This document shows, one piece after another, positions 8,091 through 16,900 of a stretch of DNA of 42,677 bases (its first letter is position 1; the number at the start of each line of letters is the position of its first letter). This DNA is from M3 sp045133615 (lineage in GTDB: Bacteria; Bacteroidota; Bacteroidia; Bacteroidales; Muribaculaceae). The translations under genes were made by a program, and so were the position numbers. The DNA lies in assembly GCA_045133615.1 (NCBI GenBank), contig JBGUUQ010000149.1:1-42677 (forward strand), written 5' to 3'. The notes under the pieces are model-generated. The model saw nothing but the letters and a program-made list of their open reading frames with translations. It was not told the DNA's origin and did no database searches.

Positions 8091-8653
8091 GCCGTAATAA
8101 GGCGATAAAATATCTTCGGGAGTTAATGTATTATCTCGGAGAAAATCCTTATCGAGAAGGCCTTATCGAGACTCCAGACCGCATATTACGAATGTGGGAG
8201 GAGATATTCCGGGGTTACGATATAAATCAGAAACCAAAAATCACCACATTTGATAATGAAGATAATATTACAGATATGGTCTTCGATTCGGGCGATTATT
8301 ACTCGATGTGTGAGCATCATGTCTTACCATTCTTTGGAAGATACTACTTTGCGTATATTCCCTCCCCTTCCGGGAGGATTCTTGGAATCTCAAAGGTGGC
8401 AAGAGTCATCGGCTACTGCGCCGCCAAAATGCAACTCCAAGAACGACTCGCAAAAGAATCGGTCGAAATGCTTTCCGACGCGATAGGTGGAGAGCATCAA
8501 GGTATGGCACTCGTAATGAAAGGTACGCACTTATGCAAGACAATGCGAGGAGTTAAGAATAAAGGCGAAATGTCTGTCGCTTATCTATCAGGAGCATTTA
8601 AGCTACCTGAGGTAAAACAGGAATTCTATCATCTAATATCCTTGCAAGGATGA
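8045..8653 (+). CDS. folE: GTP cyclohydrolase I FolE
   Basis: A 202-residue GTP cyclohydrolase I, which forms dihydroneopterin triphosphate from GTP and feeds QueD. The zinc ligands C89 and H92 (MCEHHVLPF) and C164 (THLCKTMRGV) are present, as are REGLIETPDRILRMW, KVARVIGYCA and QLQERLAKE. The length is in the range of bacterial FolE. Having its own folE makes the phage pathway independent of host folate synthesis from GTP onward. It overlaps queE upstream and a zinc-ribbon gene downstream (ATGA at 8650). Confidence 0.95.
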   Translation: MEAIITDTENSRRKISRNKAIKYLRELMYYLGENPYREGLIETPDRILRMWEEIFRGYDINQKPKITTFDNEDNITDMVFDSGDYYSMCEHHVLPFFGRYYFAYIPSPSGRILGISKVARVIGYCAAKMQLQERLAKESVEMLSDAIGGEHQGMALVMKGTHLCKTMRGVKNKGEMSVAYLSGAFKLPEVKQEFYHLISLQG

Positions 8654-8875
8654 GTTATCATTGTATGTACTGCGGGGTAGAATTGAGATGGAATAGCGAT
8701 GCTATGCTATCCGATATGATTTCGGATACCCCCCGAAGAAGATTGTATTGTGAGTCTCTATTCTTGTGATAAATGCAAACTTGATTTCGAGATATATCAT
8801 ACCTCAGAAATCGAACAAGAAGAGTCAGATTATCTTATCGAACGCGTCCATATTTTCAAAAAAGATGATGAATAA
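8650..8875 (+). CDS. Small zinc-ribbon protein (frame broken at C6)
   Basis: The ATG at 8650 overlaps the folE stop. The frame gives MSYHCMYCGVELRW... and ends at TGA 8767, but the +1 frame after a run of six C (8729-8734) continues as EEDCIVSLYSCDKCKLDF... to TAA 8873-8875. With five C a single 74-residue protein with two CxxC pairs (CMYC and CDKC) would result, the layout of a zinc ribbon. Neither half alone makes a complete zinc site. Its place at the end of the deazaguanine operon suggests an accessory role, but nothing in the sequence defines it. Confidence 0.6.
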
Positions 8876-8898
8876 GTGTAAACCAAATTCAGTAAATT

Positions 8899-9426
8899 AT
8901 GGCAGCAAGGAAATTTAAATACAATGAGCGGCTACATAAGATAGCCGAGGCGTGGATTCAAGAGAATGGATTGCAACACTACGGAGGAGCTACTCTCAAA
9001 GAGTATTGCAACGCTCTGGGAATTCATGTCACGAGTCATTATAATTGGCTCGAACGCTTTCCGCAGTACAAGAAGATGGTAGAGGAAAGCATTGAGCATT
9101 ATCGAGTATCGAATACGAAGAAGCTATACAACGCTCTGCTTGATTCGGCACTCGGCGGCTACCGCGAGAACGAGGTCGAGGATACGGAGTTCAAGCCGAA
9201 TCCGGAGAATCCCAATAAGCCGATGATTGCCAAGAAGAAAACACATCGCGAGAAACGCTACGTCAAAGGCGATACGGCGGCGGCGATATTCCTCATATCC
9301 AATCTCTCGCCGGAATGCTTCATCAATCGTCAGCGCTCCGACGTAACGATTAAGGATACACAAGTCCGCGAATTATCGATGGATGAAGCGCAGGAGTTCC
9401 TGAAGAAGCTTGAAGAGGAGTATTGA
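8899..9426 (+). CDS. terS: Terminase small subunit-like DNA-binding protein
   Basis: A 175-residue protein with an N-terminal helix-turn-helix region (GGATLKEYCNALGIHVTSHYNWLERFPQYKKMVEE), a middle stretch that includes AALLDSALGG-like residues, and a C-terminal GDTAAAIFLISNLSPECF...MDEAQEFLKKLEEEY. This pattern fits phage small terminase subunits, which bind the packaging site and deliver DNA to TerL; TerL lies about 1 kb downstream. The VKGDTAAAIFLISN motif is common in such proteins of Bacteroidales phages. Assignment rests on motif and gene order. Confidence 0.72.
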   Translation: MAARKFKYNERLHKIAEAWIQENGLQHYGGATLKEYCNALGIHVTSHYNWLERFPQYKKMVEESIEHYRVSNTKKLYNALLDSALGGYRENEVEDTEFKPNPENPNKPMIAKKKTHREKRYVKGDTAAAIFLISNLSPECFINRQRSDVTIKDTQVRELSMDEAQEFLKKLEEEY

Positions 9427-9696
9427 ATAATCTAATAGATAACAGAAAGAAAAATGGTAAACTTGTTAGTGTCGATACCGATTCTATAACGGATAAGTTC
9501 TACGCTACAGAGTCTTCCATTTCAAAAAAAGTATGAGTTAGAGTATTACAAGCTCCACAGTCAAGCTAAAGAATATGGTAAAAAGTATAATCAAGAGTTT
9601 TCCAGAGTAAGGAAAGCTTATAGTAAAAGAAACTATAAAGATTATCTTGCAGTCAAGAATCAGTTGAGAAGAAAAGATATCTTATTTGATGATTAA
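9423..9696 (+). CDS. Small charged protein (frame broken at A7)
   Basis: Directly behind terS, a frame beginning with TTG 9423 gives LNNLIDNRKKNGKL... and stops at TGA 9534, just after a run of seven A (9524-9530). The +1 frame beyond continues as YELEYYKLHSQAKEYGKK... rich in Lys/Tyr, to TAA 9694-9696, which overlaps the next ATG (TAATG). With six A the two parts would join into one protein of about 90 residues. No family is recognised. The downstream overlap suggests the restored reading is the ancestral gene, but the non-ATG start makes this tentative. Confidence 0.45.
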
Positions 9697-10451
9697 TGGA
9701 TAATACTCAATATATCCCCGATTGCTTATTCCCGTCTGACAATCAGATGGAGATACCGACGCTGCGTCTTGACATTCAGCCGACACACGTTGAGATTCCA
9801 TTCCTCTGTTTCGGGGAGCAAAAGCGAAGTAAAGATATGCGAGGCGCAGGGGTGCTGCATTTCTACACCGACGACTACCAATGGTCTTCGATATATGAGC
9901 ATCCCGAAAAGATTCTCACGCATAATCCCGGCGCAATCGTTGAACCGAACTATTCGCTATTCAACGAAACGCCTGTAGCATTCGGTCTTCAAGGCATCTA
10001 TAAGAAACGATGGATTGGCAGGGCAATGCAAGACCGGGGCATTCCGGTATTCGTCGACCTTAACGTAGCCAATAAATTCTATGCAATGAATCTGTTCGGC
10101 GTTCCGAAAGGCTACGTAGCGTTCTGTACTCGCGGATATGCCGACCGACTCCCTGCACTTGAATACGAGTATATGCTTGCCGAGCGCATCGCTGATGGAA
10201 ATCTCCGATTCTTCGTAGTATATGGAGGCGGTATGGAGGTCAAGGATTGGTGCTTGCATCATCCGAAGGCGTACTACGTCACGCCGATTATAGCCATCAA
10301 GAATAAGATTAAGGCCATTGAGGCGATGAAACGCAACGCGGCATCATTCGATATGCGCTCTCTGGTTGATAGTCTACCGATAAAGGAATTGCCGACCGCG
10401 AAGGAATTATATCAGCGCCAGATAGAATACAATCTTAAAATGATTGAATAA
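9696..10451 (+). CDS. DUF4417 family protein
   Basis: A 251-residue protein that fits DUF4417: VLHFYTDDYQWSSIYEHPEKIL, the block PGAIVEPNYSLFNETPVAFGLQGIYKKRWIGRAMQDRGIPVFVDLNV, then VAFCTRGYADR and FFVVYGGGMEVKDWC. The family is frequent next to packaging genes in phages and has no established function. It lies between the terminase subunits, two bases before terL, so a packaging-related or accessory role is plausible. Confidence 0.82.
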   Translation: MDNTQYIPDCLFPSDNQMEIPTLRLDIQPTHVEIPFLCFGEQKRSKDMRGAGVLHFYTDDYQWSSIYEHPEKILTHNPGAIVEPNYSLFNETPVAFGLQGIYKKRWIGRAMQDRGIPVFVDLNVANKFYAMNLFGVPKGYVAFCTRGYADRLPALEYEYMLAERIADGNLRFFVVYGGGMEVKDWCLHHPKAYYVTPIIAIKNKIKAIEAMKRNAASFDMRSLVDSLPIKELPTAKELYQRQIEYNLKMIE

Positions 10452-10453
10452 CG

Positions 10454-11890
10454 ATGGTTGAGGATAAAGAGTTATTAAAGCAATGGCTACTTTCGGATAG
10501 CCTTAACTATACCCGGTTTTTCTTTAAGGAGACCGGGGGTGGAAGGCGCTTTATACTCGGTTCTCACCACCGCATGATATGCGATAAGCTCAACGGAGTA
10601 TTGAAGGGTAAGATTAAGCGTTTGATGATTAATATTGCGCCGCGATATAGCAAGACGGAACTCGTCGTGAAGAGTTTCATATCAATGGGTTTGGCGGTTA
10701 ATCCTCGAAGCAATTTCATTCATCTCTCATACTCCGACGCGCTTGTACAAGACAACTCCGACTCAGTCAAGGATATTGTCAATTGCGAGGAATATCAACG
10801 TCTTTTCGGGCTATCAATACGCCGCGACGCCAATACCAAGAAGGCGTGGAAACTGGATGCAGGCGGAGGTCTGTATGCCACATCAACGCTCGGTCAGATT
10901 ACTGGTTTCGGTGCAGGTGCTGTTGATATTCCCGGACGCTCGTCAAAGTTTTCAGGAGCAATAGTCATAGACGACCCCATCAAGCCAGAAGATGCACTTT
11001 CCGATGTCGAAAGAGAGAAGGTCAACCGTAGGTTTGAAACGACCATCCGCAACCGTGTCAACTCACGAAATACGCCTATTATCATCATCATGCAGAGGCT
11101 TCATGAGAACGACCTTTGCGGCTATCTCCAGCGCATAGAACCGGGCGAGTGGGATGTCTTATCCATCCCATGCCTTACGGTTGACGAGAATGGCCAAGAA
11201 CACGCTCTGTGGCCGTTTAAGCATACCGTGGATGAATTATACGCCATCAAGGCGGCGAATAGCTACGTCTTTGAAACTCAATATATGCAAGACCCCAAGC
11301 CGATAGAGGGTTTGATGTATGCCGGATTCAGGACGTATGCCTCACTTCCGTTGCGCGAGAAATGGCTACGCCGCAATTATACCGATACCGCCGACACAGG
11401 GGCTGATTATCTGTGCAGCATATGTTATGTCGAGACACCAACGGCGATGTATGTCACCGATGTAATATTCACCAAGCGAGCGATGGAATATACCGAGCCA
11501 GCCACCGCCGATATGCTCCTGCGCAACAAAATCGAGCAAGCGCTCATCGAAGGCAATAACGGAGGACGGGGCTTCGCCAGAGCCGTCGAGCGCATCGTTC
11601 GCGGAGACGGGAGTGTAATTGCCAAGCGGATGTCATTTAAGTCGTTCCATCAAAGCGGAAATAAGGAGATGCGCATCTTCTCGCGCTCCTATGAGGTGCA
11701 GAATCTGATTTACTTCCCGGAAAATTGGGAAGCGTTATGGCCTGAGTTTGCTTCGGCAGTCAAGTCATTTCGCAAGGAGGGGCGCAATCTACATGACGAT
11801 GCCCCTGATGTACTGACAGGGATGTGCGAATATTTCGGGCGCGGAGTACAGTCGGTCAGCGACCAACAGTTAATTAACGATTTCTATTAA
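10454..11890 (+). CDS. terL: Terminase large subunit (packaging ATPase/nuclease)
   Basis: A 478-residue TerL that drives DNA into the procapsid. The ATPase half shows MINIAPRYSKTEL (Walker A-like, about residues 58-70) and AIVIDDPIKPEDA (Walker B, about 168-180), followed by NRVNSRNTPIIIIMQRLHENDLCGYL, a usual coupling region. The C-terminal half holds RNase H-like nuclease acidic sites (for example TADTGADY, EGNNGGRGF and DDAPDVLTGM). Length and order are normal. It precedes the portal gene by 11 bases. Confidence 0.95.
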   Translation: MVEDKELLKQWLLSDSLNYTRFFFKETGGGRRFILGSHHRMICDKLNGVLKGKIKRLMINIAPRYSKTELVVKSFISMGLAVNPRSNFIHLSYSDALVQDNSDSVKDIVNCEEYQRLFGLSIRRDANTKKAWKLDAGGGLYATSTLGQITGFGAGAVDIPGRSSKFSGAIVIDDPIKPEDALSDVEREKVNRRFETTIRNRVNSRNTPIIIIMQRLHENDLCGYLQRIEPGEWDVLSIPCLTVDENGQEHALWPFKHTVDELYAIKAANSYVFETQYMQDPKPIEGLMYAGFRTYASLPLREKWLRRNYTDTADTGADYLCSICYVETPTAMYVTDVIFTKRAMEYTEPATADMLLRNKIEQALIEGNNGGRGFARAVERIVRGDGSVIAKRMSFKSFHQSGNKEMRIFSRSYEVQNLIYFPENWEALWPEFASAVKSFRKEGRNLHDDAPDVLTGMCEYFGRGVQSVSDQQLINDFY

Positions 11891-11901
11891 TCAAAGATAT
11901 C

Positions 11902-13293
11902 ATGTACGAGAATTTATTAGAGGGAACGCCGGAGCAGGTTATATCCCGGCTGACGAATAAGATAATTCATATCCCGTCATGGGATATGCTCAACAGGGAC
12001 TACGACCCGACGAAGCACCGCATCGTCAAGGATATGTCGACACGCCGCGATAAGACTCGCAAGGACGGCACTGTGGATAAGGCATCTCGCATCCATATTG
12101 GTCTTGAGAAACTGCTGACATCTCGCACCAACGAGTTTATGTTTGCCATCCCGGTCAAGCGCGTATATAATAATATTGACGGCAATGAGACTCGGCAAGC
12201 CATCGCCAACGCCATTGAAGCTATTTACAAGAACGCTCGAATAAATGCCGAGAATAAGCGCAGAGGCATGGCGTATTTCGCCTCTTGTGAGATTTTCAGT
12301 ATATGGTATACCGTGAAGACGAATAACTCGTTATATGGCTTCGATTCGGAATATAAACTCAAATGCAAGACATTCACGCCGATGGATGGCGTGAAGCTAT
12401 ATCCGCTATTCGATGAATATGACGATATGGTTGCCATGTCGTGGCAGTATGAACGTCAGATAGAGAATGAGACGTTGACGTATTTTGAGACATATACCGC
12501 CGACCGACATATCAAGTGGGAGCGCAAGAATGGACGATGGGAGGAGGTGACATCCGAGGATATCGTCGTAATTGGCAAGATTCCCGGTGCATATATCTCG
12601 CGCCCGTTCCCGGTATGGCATGGGCTTTCGCATATCCGCGAGGAGATTGAGTATACCCTCTCTCGCAATTCTGACGTGATAGCATATAATTCTGCGCCGA
12701 TATTACAGGTCGTCGGAGACTTGCAGGGCACTGAAAATAAAGGCGAGTCACAGCGCATTTACCGCGTTGAGGTCGGTGGTAGCGTAAGCTATGTATCATG
12801 GTCACAGGCCATCGAGGCATTGCGCTATCATGTATCGATTCTGCTCAATATGTTCTGGTCGCAGGGGCAGATGCCCGATGTGAGCTTTGAACAGATGAAA
12901 TCGCTTGGTAATATCGGTTACGATGCCCGGCAGACGCTCTTCATGGATGCCCATCTTAAGGTCGGCGATGAGTCCGGCGCATGGATTGAGTTCTTTGAGC
13001 GCGAATGTAACGTCATCAAGGCATTCCTCAAGCAGATGAATACGGCGTGGGCTGATGAGGTGGATAACGTCGATGTGGAGCATATCATATCGCCGTTCAT
13101 TCAGAATGACGAAGCCGCCGAGATAGATAAATGGACGAAAGCCAATGGCGGTAAACCCATTGTCAGTCAATTGGAGTCTATTCAGAATGCCGGACTTTCC
13201 GCCGACCCGGCGCAGACTCTGGAGCAAATCAATCAAGAGAATGCCGAAGCGGCTATGTCTCAGATGCAGTCAATCATGGGAGCGTATGAGTAA
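11902..13293 (+). CDS. Portal protein
   Basis: A 463-residue protein in the portal position directly after terL. It has an N-terminal wing region with TRRDKTRKDG, a middle with FETYTADRHIKWERKNGRWEEV and HGLSHIREEIEYTLSRNSDVIAYNSAP, a long stem-like helical stretch around MFWSQGQMPDVSFEQMKSLGNIGYDARQ, and a glutamine-rich C-terminus. This matches SPP1 gp6-like portals of Bacteroidales siphoviruses. It forms the dodecameric DNA gate and connector. The next gene starts within its last codons (ATGAGTAA). Confidence 0.85.
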   Translation: MYENLLEGTPEQVISRLTNKIIHIPSWDMLNRDYDPTKHRIVKDMSTRRDKTRKDGTVDKASRIHIGLEKLLTSRTNEFMFAIPVKRVYNNIDGNETRQAIANAIEAIYKNARINAENKRRGMAYFASCEIFSIWYTVKTNNSLYGFDSEYKLKCKTFTPMDGVKLYPLFDEYDDMVAMSWQYERQIENETLTYFETYTADRHIKWERKNGRWEEVTSEDIVVIGKIPGAYISRPFPVWHGLSHIREEIEYTLSRNSDVIAYNSAPILQVVGDLQGTENKGESQRIYRVEVGGSVSYVSWSQAIEALRYHVSILLNMFWSQGQMPDVSFEQMKSLGNIGYDARQTLFMDAHLKVGDESGAWIEFFERECNVIKAFLKQMNTAWADEVDNVDVEHIISPFIQNDEAAEIDKWTKANGGKPIVSQLESIQNAGLSADPAQTLEQINQENAEAAMSQMQSIMGAYE

Positions 13294-13930
13294 GGGCAGT
13301 GGGGGTACGCGAGGCAGTTCATGGCGCGATAAGAGGAAGAACGACATCGATAACGAAGGTTTCGGCGGCGGCGGAAGTGGCGGCGGCGGTAATGAACGCC
13401 GCGAGAAGGACGACCTCGCATATCTCGTTGATAAAATCGTTTCCGAGGAGTTTACATTTGGCGAGACATACGATAAAAAGGCGTATGATATATGGGATAA
13501 CCTCTCCGATGAAGAGCGCATAGAAGTGCTTAAACGCGCCAAATATACTGGTATGATACAGGGCGATGATGTCAATGACTTCTCGTTCTACAAGCAGGAT
13601 ACGAAGGAGGATATGGTATTGCGAGTGCAAGACCAATTGGAGAATGTAGCGAGTGGCTATGATATGGAGGATACGAATATGTATATGGTCAAGATTAAAG
13701 GTCATTCCGTCATCGACACTCGCGACTTACATAAACCTCTCACGAAGGCGCAAATCAAGAATATCGAATGGATATCTGCCGATGGTGGGCTATCCTCGTA
13801 TTCGTACTATTCCAAGAACGAGGCTGCACACAATGATATGATGAAGCACATGAATTTCCATGAATTCAAGAATGGCGTTGAGACCTCCGATATCAACGGC
13901 AAACTTTCCGATAAATACAAGAAGCATTAA
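13286..13930 (+). CDS. Hypothetical protein between portal and MuF, 214 aa
   Basis: A 214-residue protein from ATG 13286, which overlaps the portal stop by 8 bases. I prefer it to a much earlier in-frame start that would lie inside the portal gene. The N-terminus is basic and glycine-rich (a GGGGSGGGG-type linker around residues 30-40). The rest is acidic and mixed (AYDIWDNLSDEERIEVLKRAKYTG, KPLTKAQIKNIEWISADGG, HNDMMKHMNFHEFKNG). No family is recognised. The flexible linker and position suggest a head-associated or delivered protein. Confidence 0.75.
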   Translation: MSKGSGGTRGSSWRDKRKNDIDNEGFGGGGSGGGGNERREKDDLAYLVDKIVSEEFTFGETYDKKAYDIWDNLSDEERIEVLKRAKYTGMIQGDDVNDFSFYKQDTKEDMVLRVQDQLENVASGYDMEDTNMYMVKIKGHSVIDTRDLHKPLTKAQIKNIEWISADGGLSSYSYYSKNEAAHNDMMKHMNFHEFKNGVETSDINGKLSDKYKKH

Positions 13931-13942
13931 ACGATAATCGCA

Positions 13943-16900
13943 ATGGCGAAACCGAAGATTCCGAATCAGCGCAAGGCTAACATCGAGCATAAGAAGCGAG
14001 TGGAGCGCTATGTGGCGCTTATCCAGAAAGCATACGACCGAGTAGCCGATGAGGCTGCACGGAGGGCTTCGTTGGCAGGAATAGACCCTGACAAACCATT
14101 CTCGTTCGACGACTACCCATTGACGAAGAAAGCCATCAAGGAGTTACAGGCGCAACTCACTGGCGATGTCAGCGCAATTATCATGACAGGGACTTCGGAT
14201 GAATGGAAGGAGTCGAATCTCGTTCAAGACCTTGTCGCCAAGAAGGTATTGACGGCATATACCGGGACATCGAAGGGCGGCGAGCAGTATACTCGCTATT
14301 TTGAAACGAATCCCGAATCACTGAAAGCGTTTCAGCAACGCCGTGACCGGGGGATGAATCTATCTACACGAGTATGGAATCTCACCGAGCAGTATAAGGC
14401 TGAATTGGAGGATTCCATTTCGGCGGCAATCGCTCCCGGGACATCGGCAATGCGACTCGCCGCCGATGTAAAGAAGTATCTCAACGAGCCTGATAAGCGT
14501 TTCCGGCGAGTCAGAGATAAGTACGGGAAGTTGCAGTTATCGAAGAATGCCGAGGCATACCATCCCGGTCAGGGCGTTTATCGCTCCTCCGCTCGCAACG
14601 CCCAACGCCTCGCAAGAACGGAGATTAATATGGCTTACCGTACCGCCGAACAGGAGCGCTGGAAGCAGTTTGACTTCGTGGTGGGTTATGAGGTCAAGAC
14701 AACGCAGAACGGTAAGCATGAGACCGATATATGCGATAGCTTGAGCGGTAAATATCCCAAGACGTTCAAGTTCATGGGATGGCATCCGATGTGCTACGTT
14801 GAAGACACCGACGTCTTGACCGATAGCGGATGGAAACGATTTAAGGATGTTTCGAACAACGACCTAATACTTTCGCTGAACCCCGATACAAGGGAATTGG
14901 AGTGGGTATCAATTGTCGCTCGTCAGTGCTACGATTATAATGGAGATGTGGTGCGGTTTCATAATCGTTCACTTGACTGCGTTGTAACGCCAGAGCATAG
15001 GATGGTATACCTGAACAAATCAAATGAGGAGATACGATATTGCCAAGCAAAAGACTTCTCCAAAGGGATGGGGGGATTCTACCGAGGTGCACAATATTTC
15101 GGTTGGGATGAAGCCAAATTTGCCTTAGAGGGTAAGGAAGTTGACATGGACGATTTCTGCGAGTTTATGGGCTACTATCTTTCGGATGGGTCATTACAAC
15201 ATGGAACTGGAGTTGTAATCGCACAGAAAAAGGGAGAACCAGCCTACGATGCGATTATATCTGTATGCGAGCGCATGGGATATAGCCCTAATATGGCGGA
15301 GGATAGAATATGTATTTATAATTCGGCATTAAATCGCTATCTACAGAAGTTTGGGGTATGCTATAATAAGTTTATACCACTTGAAATAAAGTACGCTTCC
15401 AAACGTCAGATTAACATATTCCTTAACGCATTTATCAAATGCGACGGGTATTCCAGAAAATGCAAATCATTCATCGGCAATCGGGGTAATACTTTTTATA
15501 GCGATAAGGATGAGCGAATATACTTCACTATATCACAACGACTTGCAGGGGATTTAACGGAGCTGATTCTAAAAGTCGGACATCGACCTTCATTCAGCAT
15601 TCAAGAACCCAAAGAGACCATTAAAAGAGACGGCTCAATAATCAAGGGTAATGTAAAATGCTATAGAATCAGTGAGCTATATTCAACCACCGCTACCGAA
15701 TTTTCGAAAGAATGCATTTCATACTCCGGCAAGGTCTACGACCTGACCCTCGAACGAAATCACATAATGTACATCCGCAGAAACGGCAAATGTTTCTGGG
15801 GAAGTAATTGTATGTGTTACGCCATCCCATTACTCAAGACCGAGGATGAGTTTTGGAATCTCAACGACAACGCCCTGAGCGTCAACGAGGTGACCGATGT
15901 GCCGCAAGGCTTCAAGGACTGGGTATCCGACAACCGCGACCGCATCGAGCGAGCCGAGGAGCGAGGTAAACTACCGTACTTCCTGCGAGACAACCGCGCC
16001 GAGATGGAGAAGGTGCTGCATCCCGAAAAATATCCTGTTAAGAAAACGCGACAGGAACTTGCCGCCGAGCGTCACGCAGACCGAACACAGGATGAGATAG
16101 CCGAGATTCAATCCCGGTGGAATATTAGTCGAGAGAAAGCTTTAAATTCACAACTGATAGAATTGCAATCTAAAATCAGTATTACGTATGACGGGGATAT
16201 TGATATCATATTTCATGGGAATGAATTAAAAGGGAGAAGTAATAAAGAGAGATTGCTTAAATATCTCAAAGCCCTCGATACGCTCAGTGATGGGTCTCAA
16301 ATATTCGTGCCAGACCAAGAGTGGAAGATGTATCATACATCTGACAGAATAAAGGACGGCTTGAATCAAGACTCTTATTCAGGTTCGGATGTTAAACATC
16401 TCCTATCCGTAATCAAGGCAGGTGTGATAGATAGGGTATCGAAACTTCCTTTTATTTCTCAGCTTCAAGAATTGTATCGAATAAAGACATTCGATATATC
16501 TGCATTGCCAATTGAATGGAGGCGAGAATATTTGAACGTTATCAAGGGATTATCTTCAGGTTCAAGCGCAATAAGAAATATGGTATTCGCGACTTCGCCG
16601 GAAGCAAATCTTGTAGCATACGGTATCAATATGATTGAGTTGGGCGGTAATAAACTTGCGCAAAAATTCGGGCTTTCCAATTTATCCTCAAAAACCCCGA
16701 TACAACTTTTTACTGATTTTGAAAAGGCAATACCCGGCTATTCCGATAGCTTGAAATCGTGGCGTTCGAAAGAATTCTTTGACTCGCTTAAGTATTTCAT
16801 CCCATTAAAGACAAATCTCAATAAAGGATGTCACTATATGCCGAATGGAAAATTTGGCTATGTGCATATCAATCCGAATCATGCAGAAACACGCATACGG

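Noticed and set aside
9520..9540. Programmed -1 frameshift on the A7 run, dnaX type
   Set aside because: A -1 shift leads to an immediate stop; the open downstream frame is +1, which fits one extra base better than classical -1 slippage.
13145..13285. N-terminal extension of the gene after the portal (in-frame start at 13145)
   Set aside because: It would overlap the portal gene by about 150 bases; the ATG at 13286 gives the usual short overlap.
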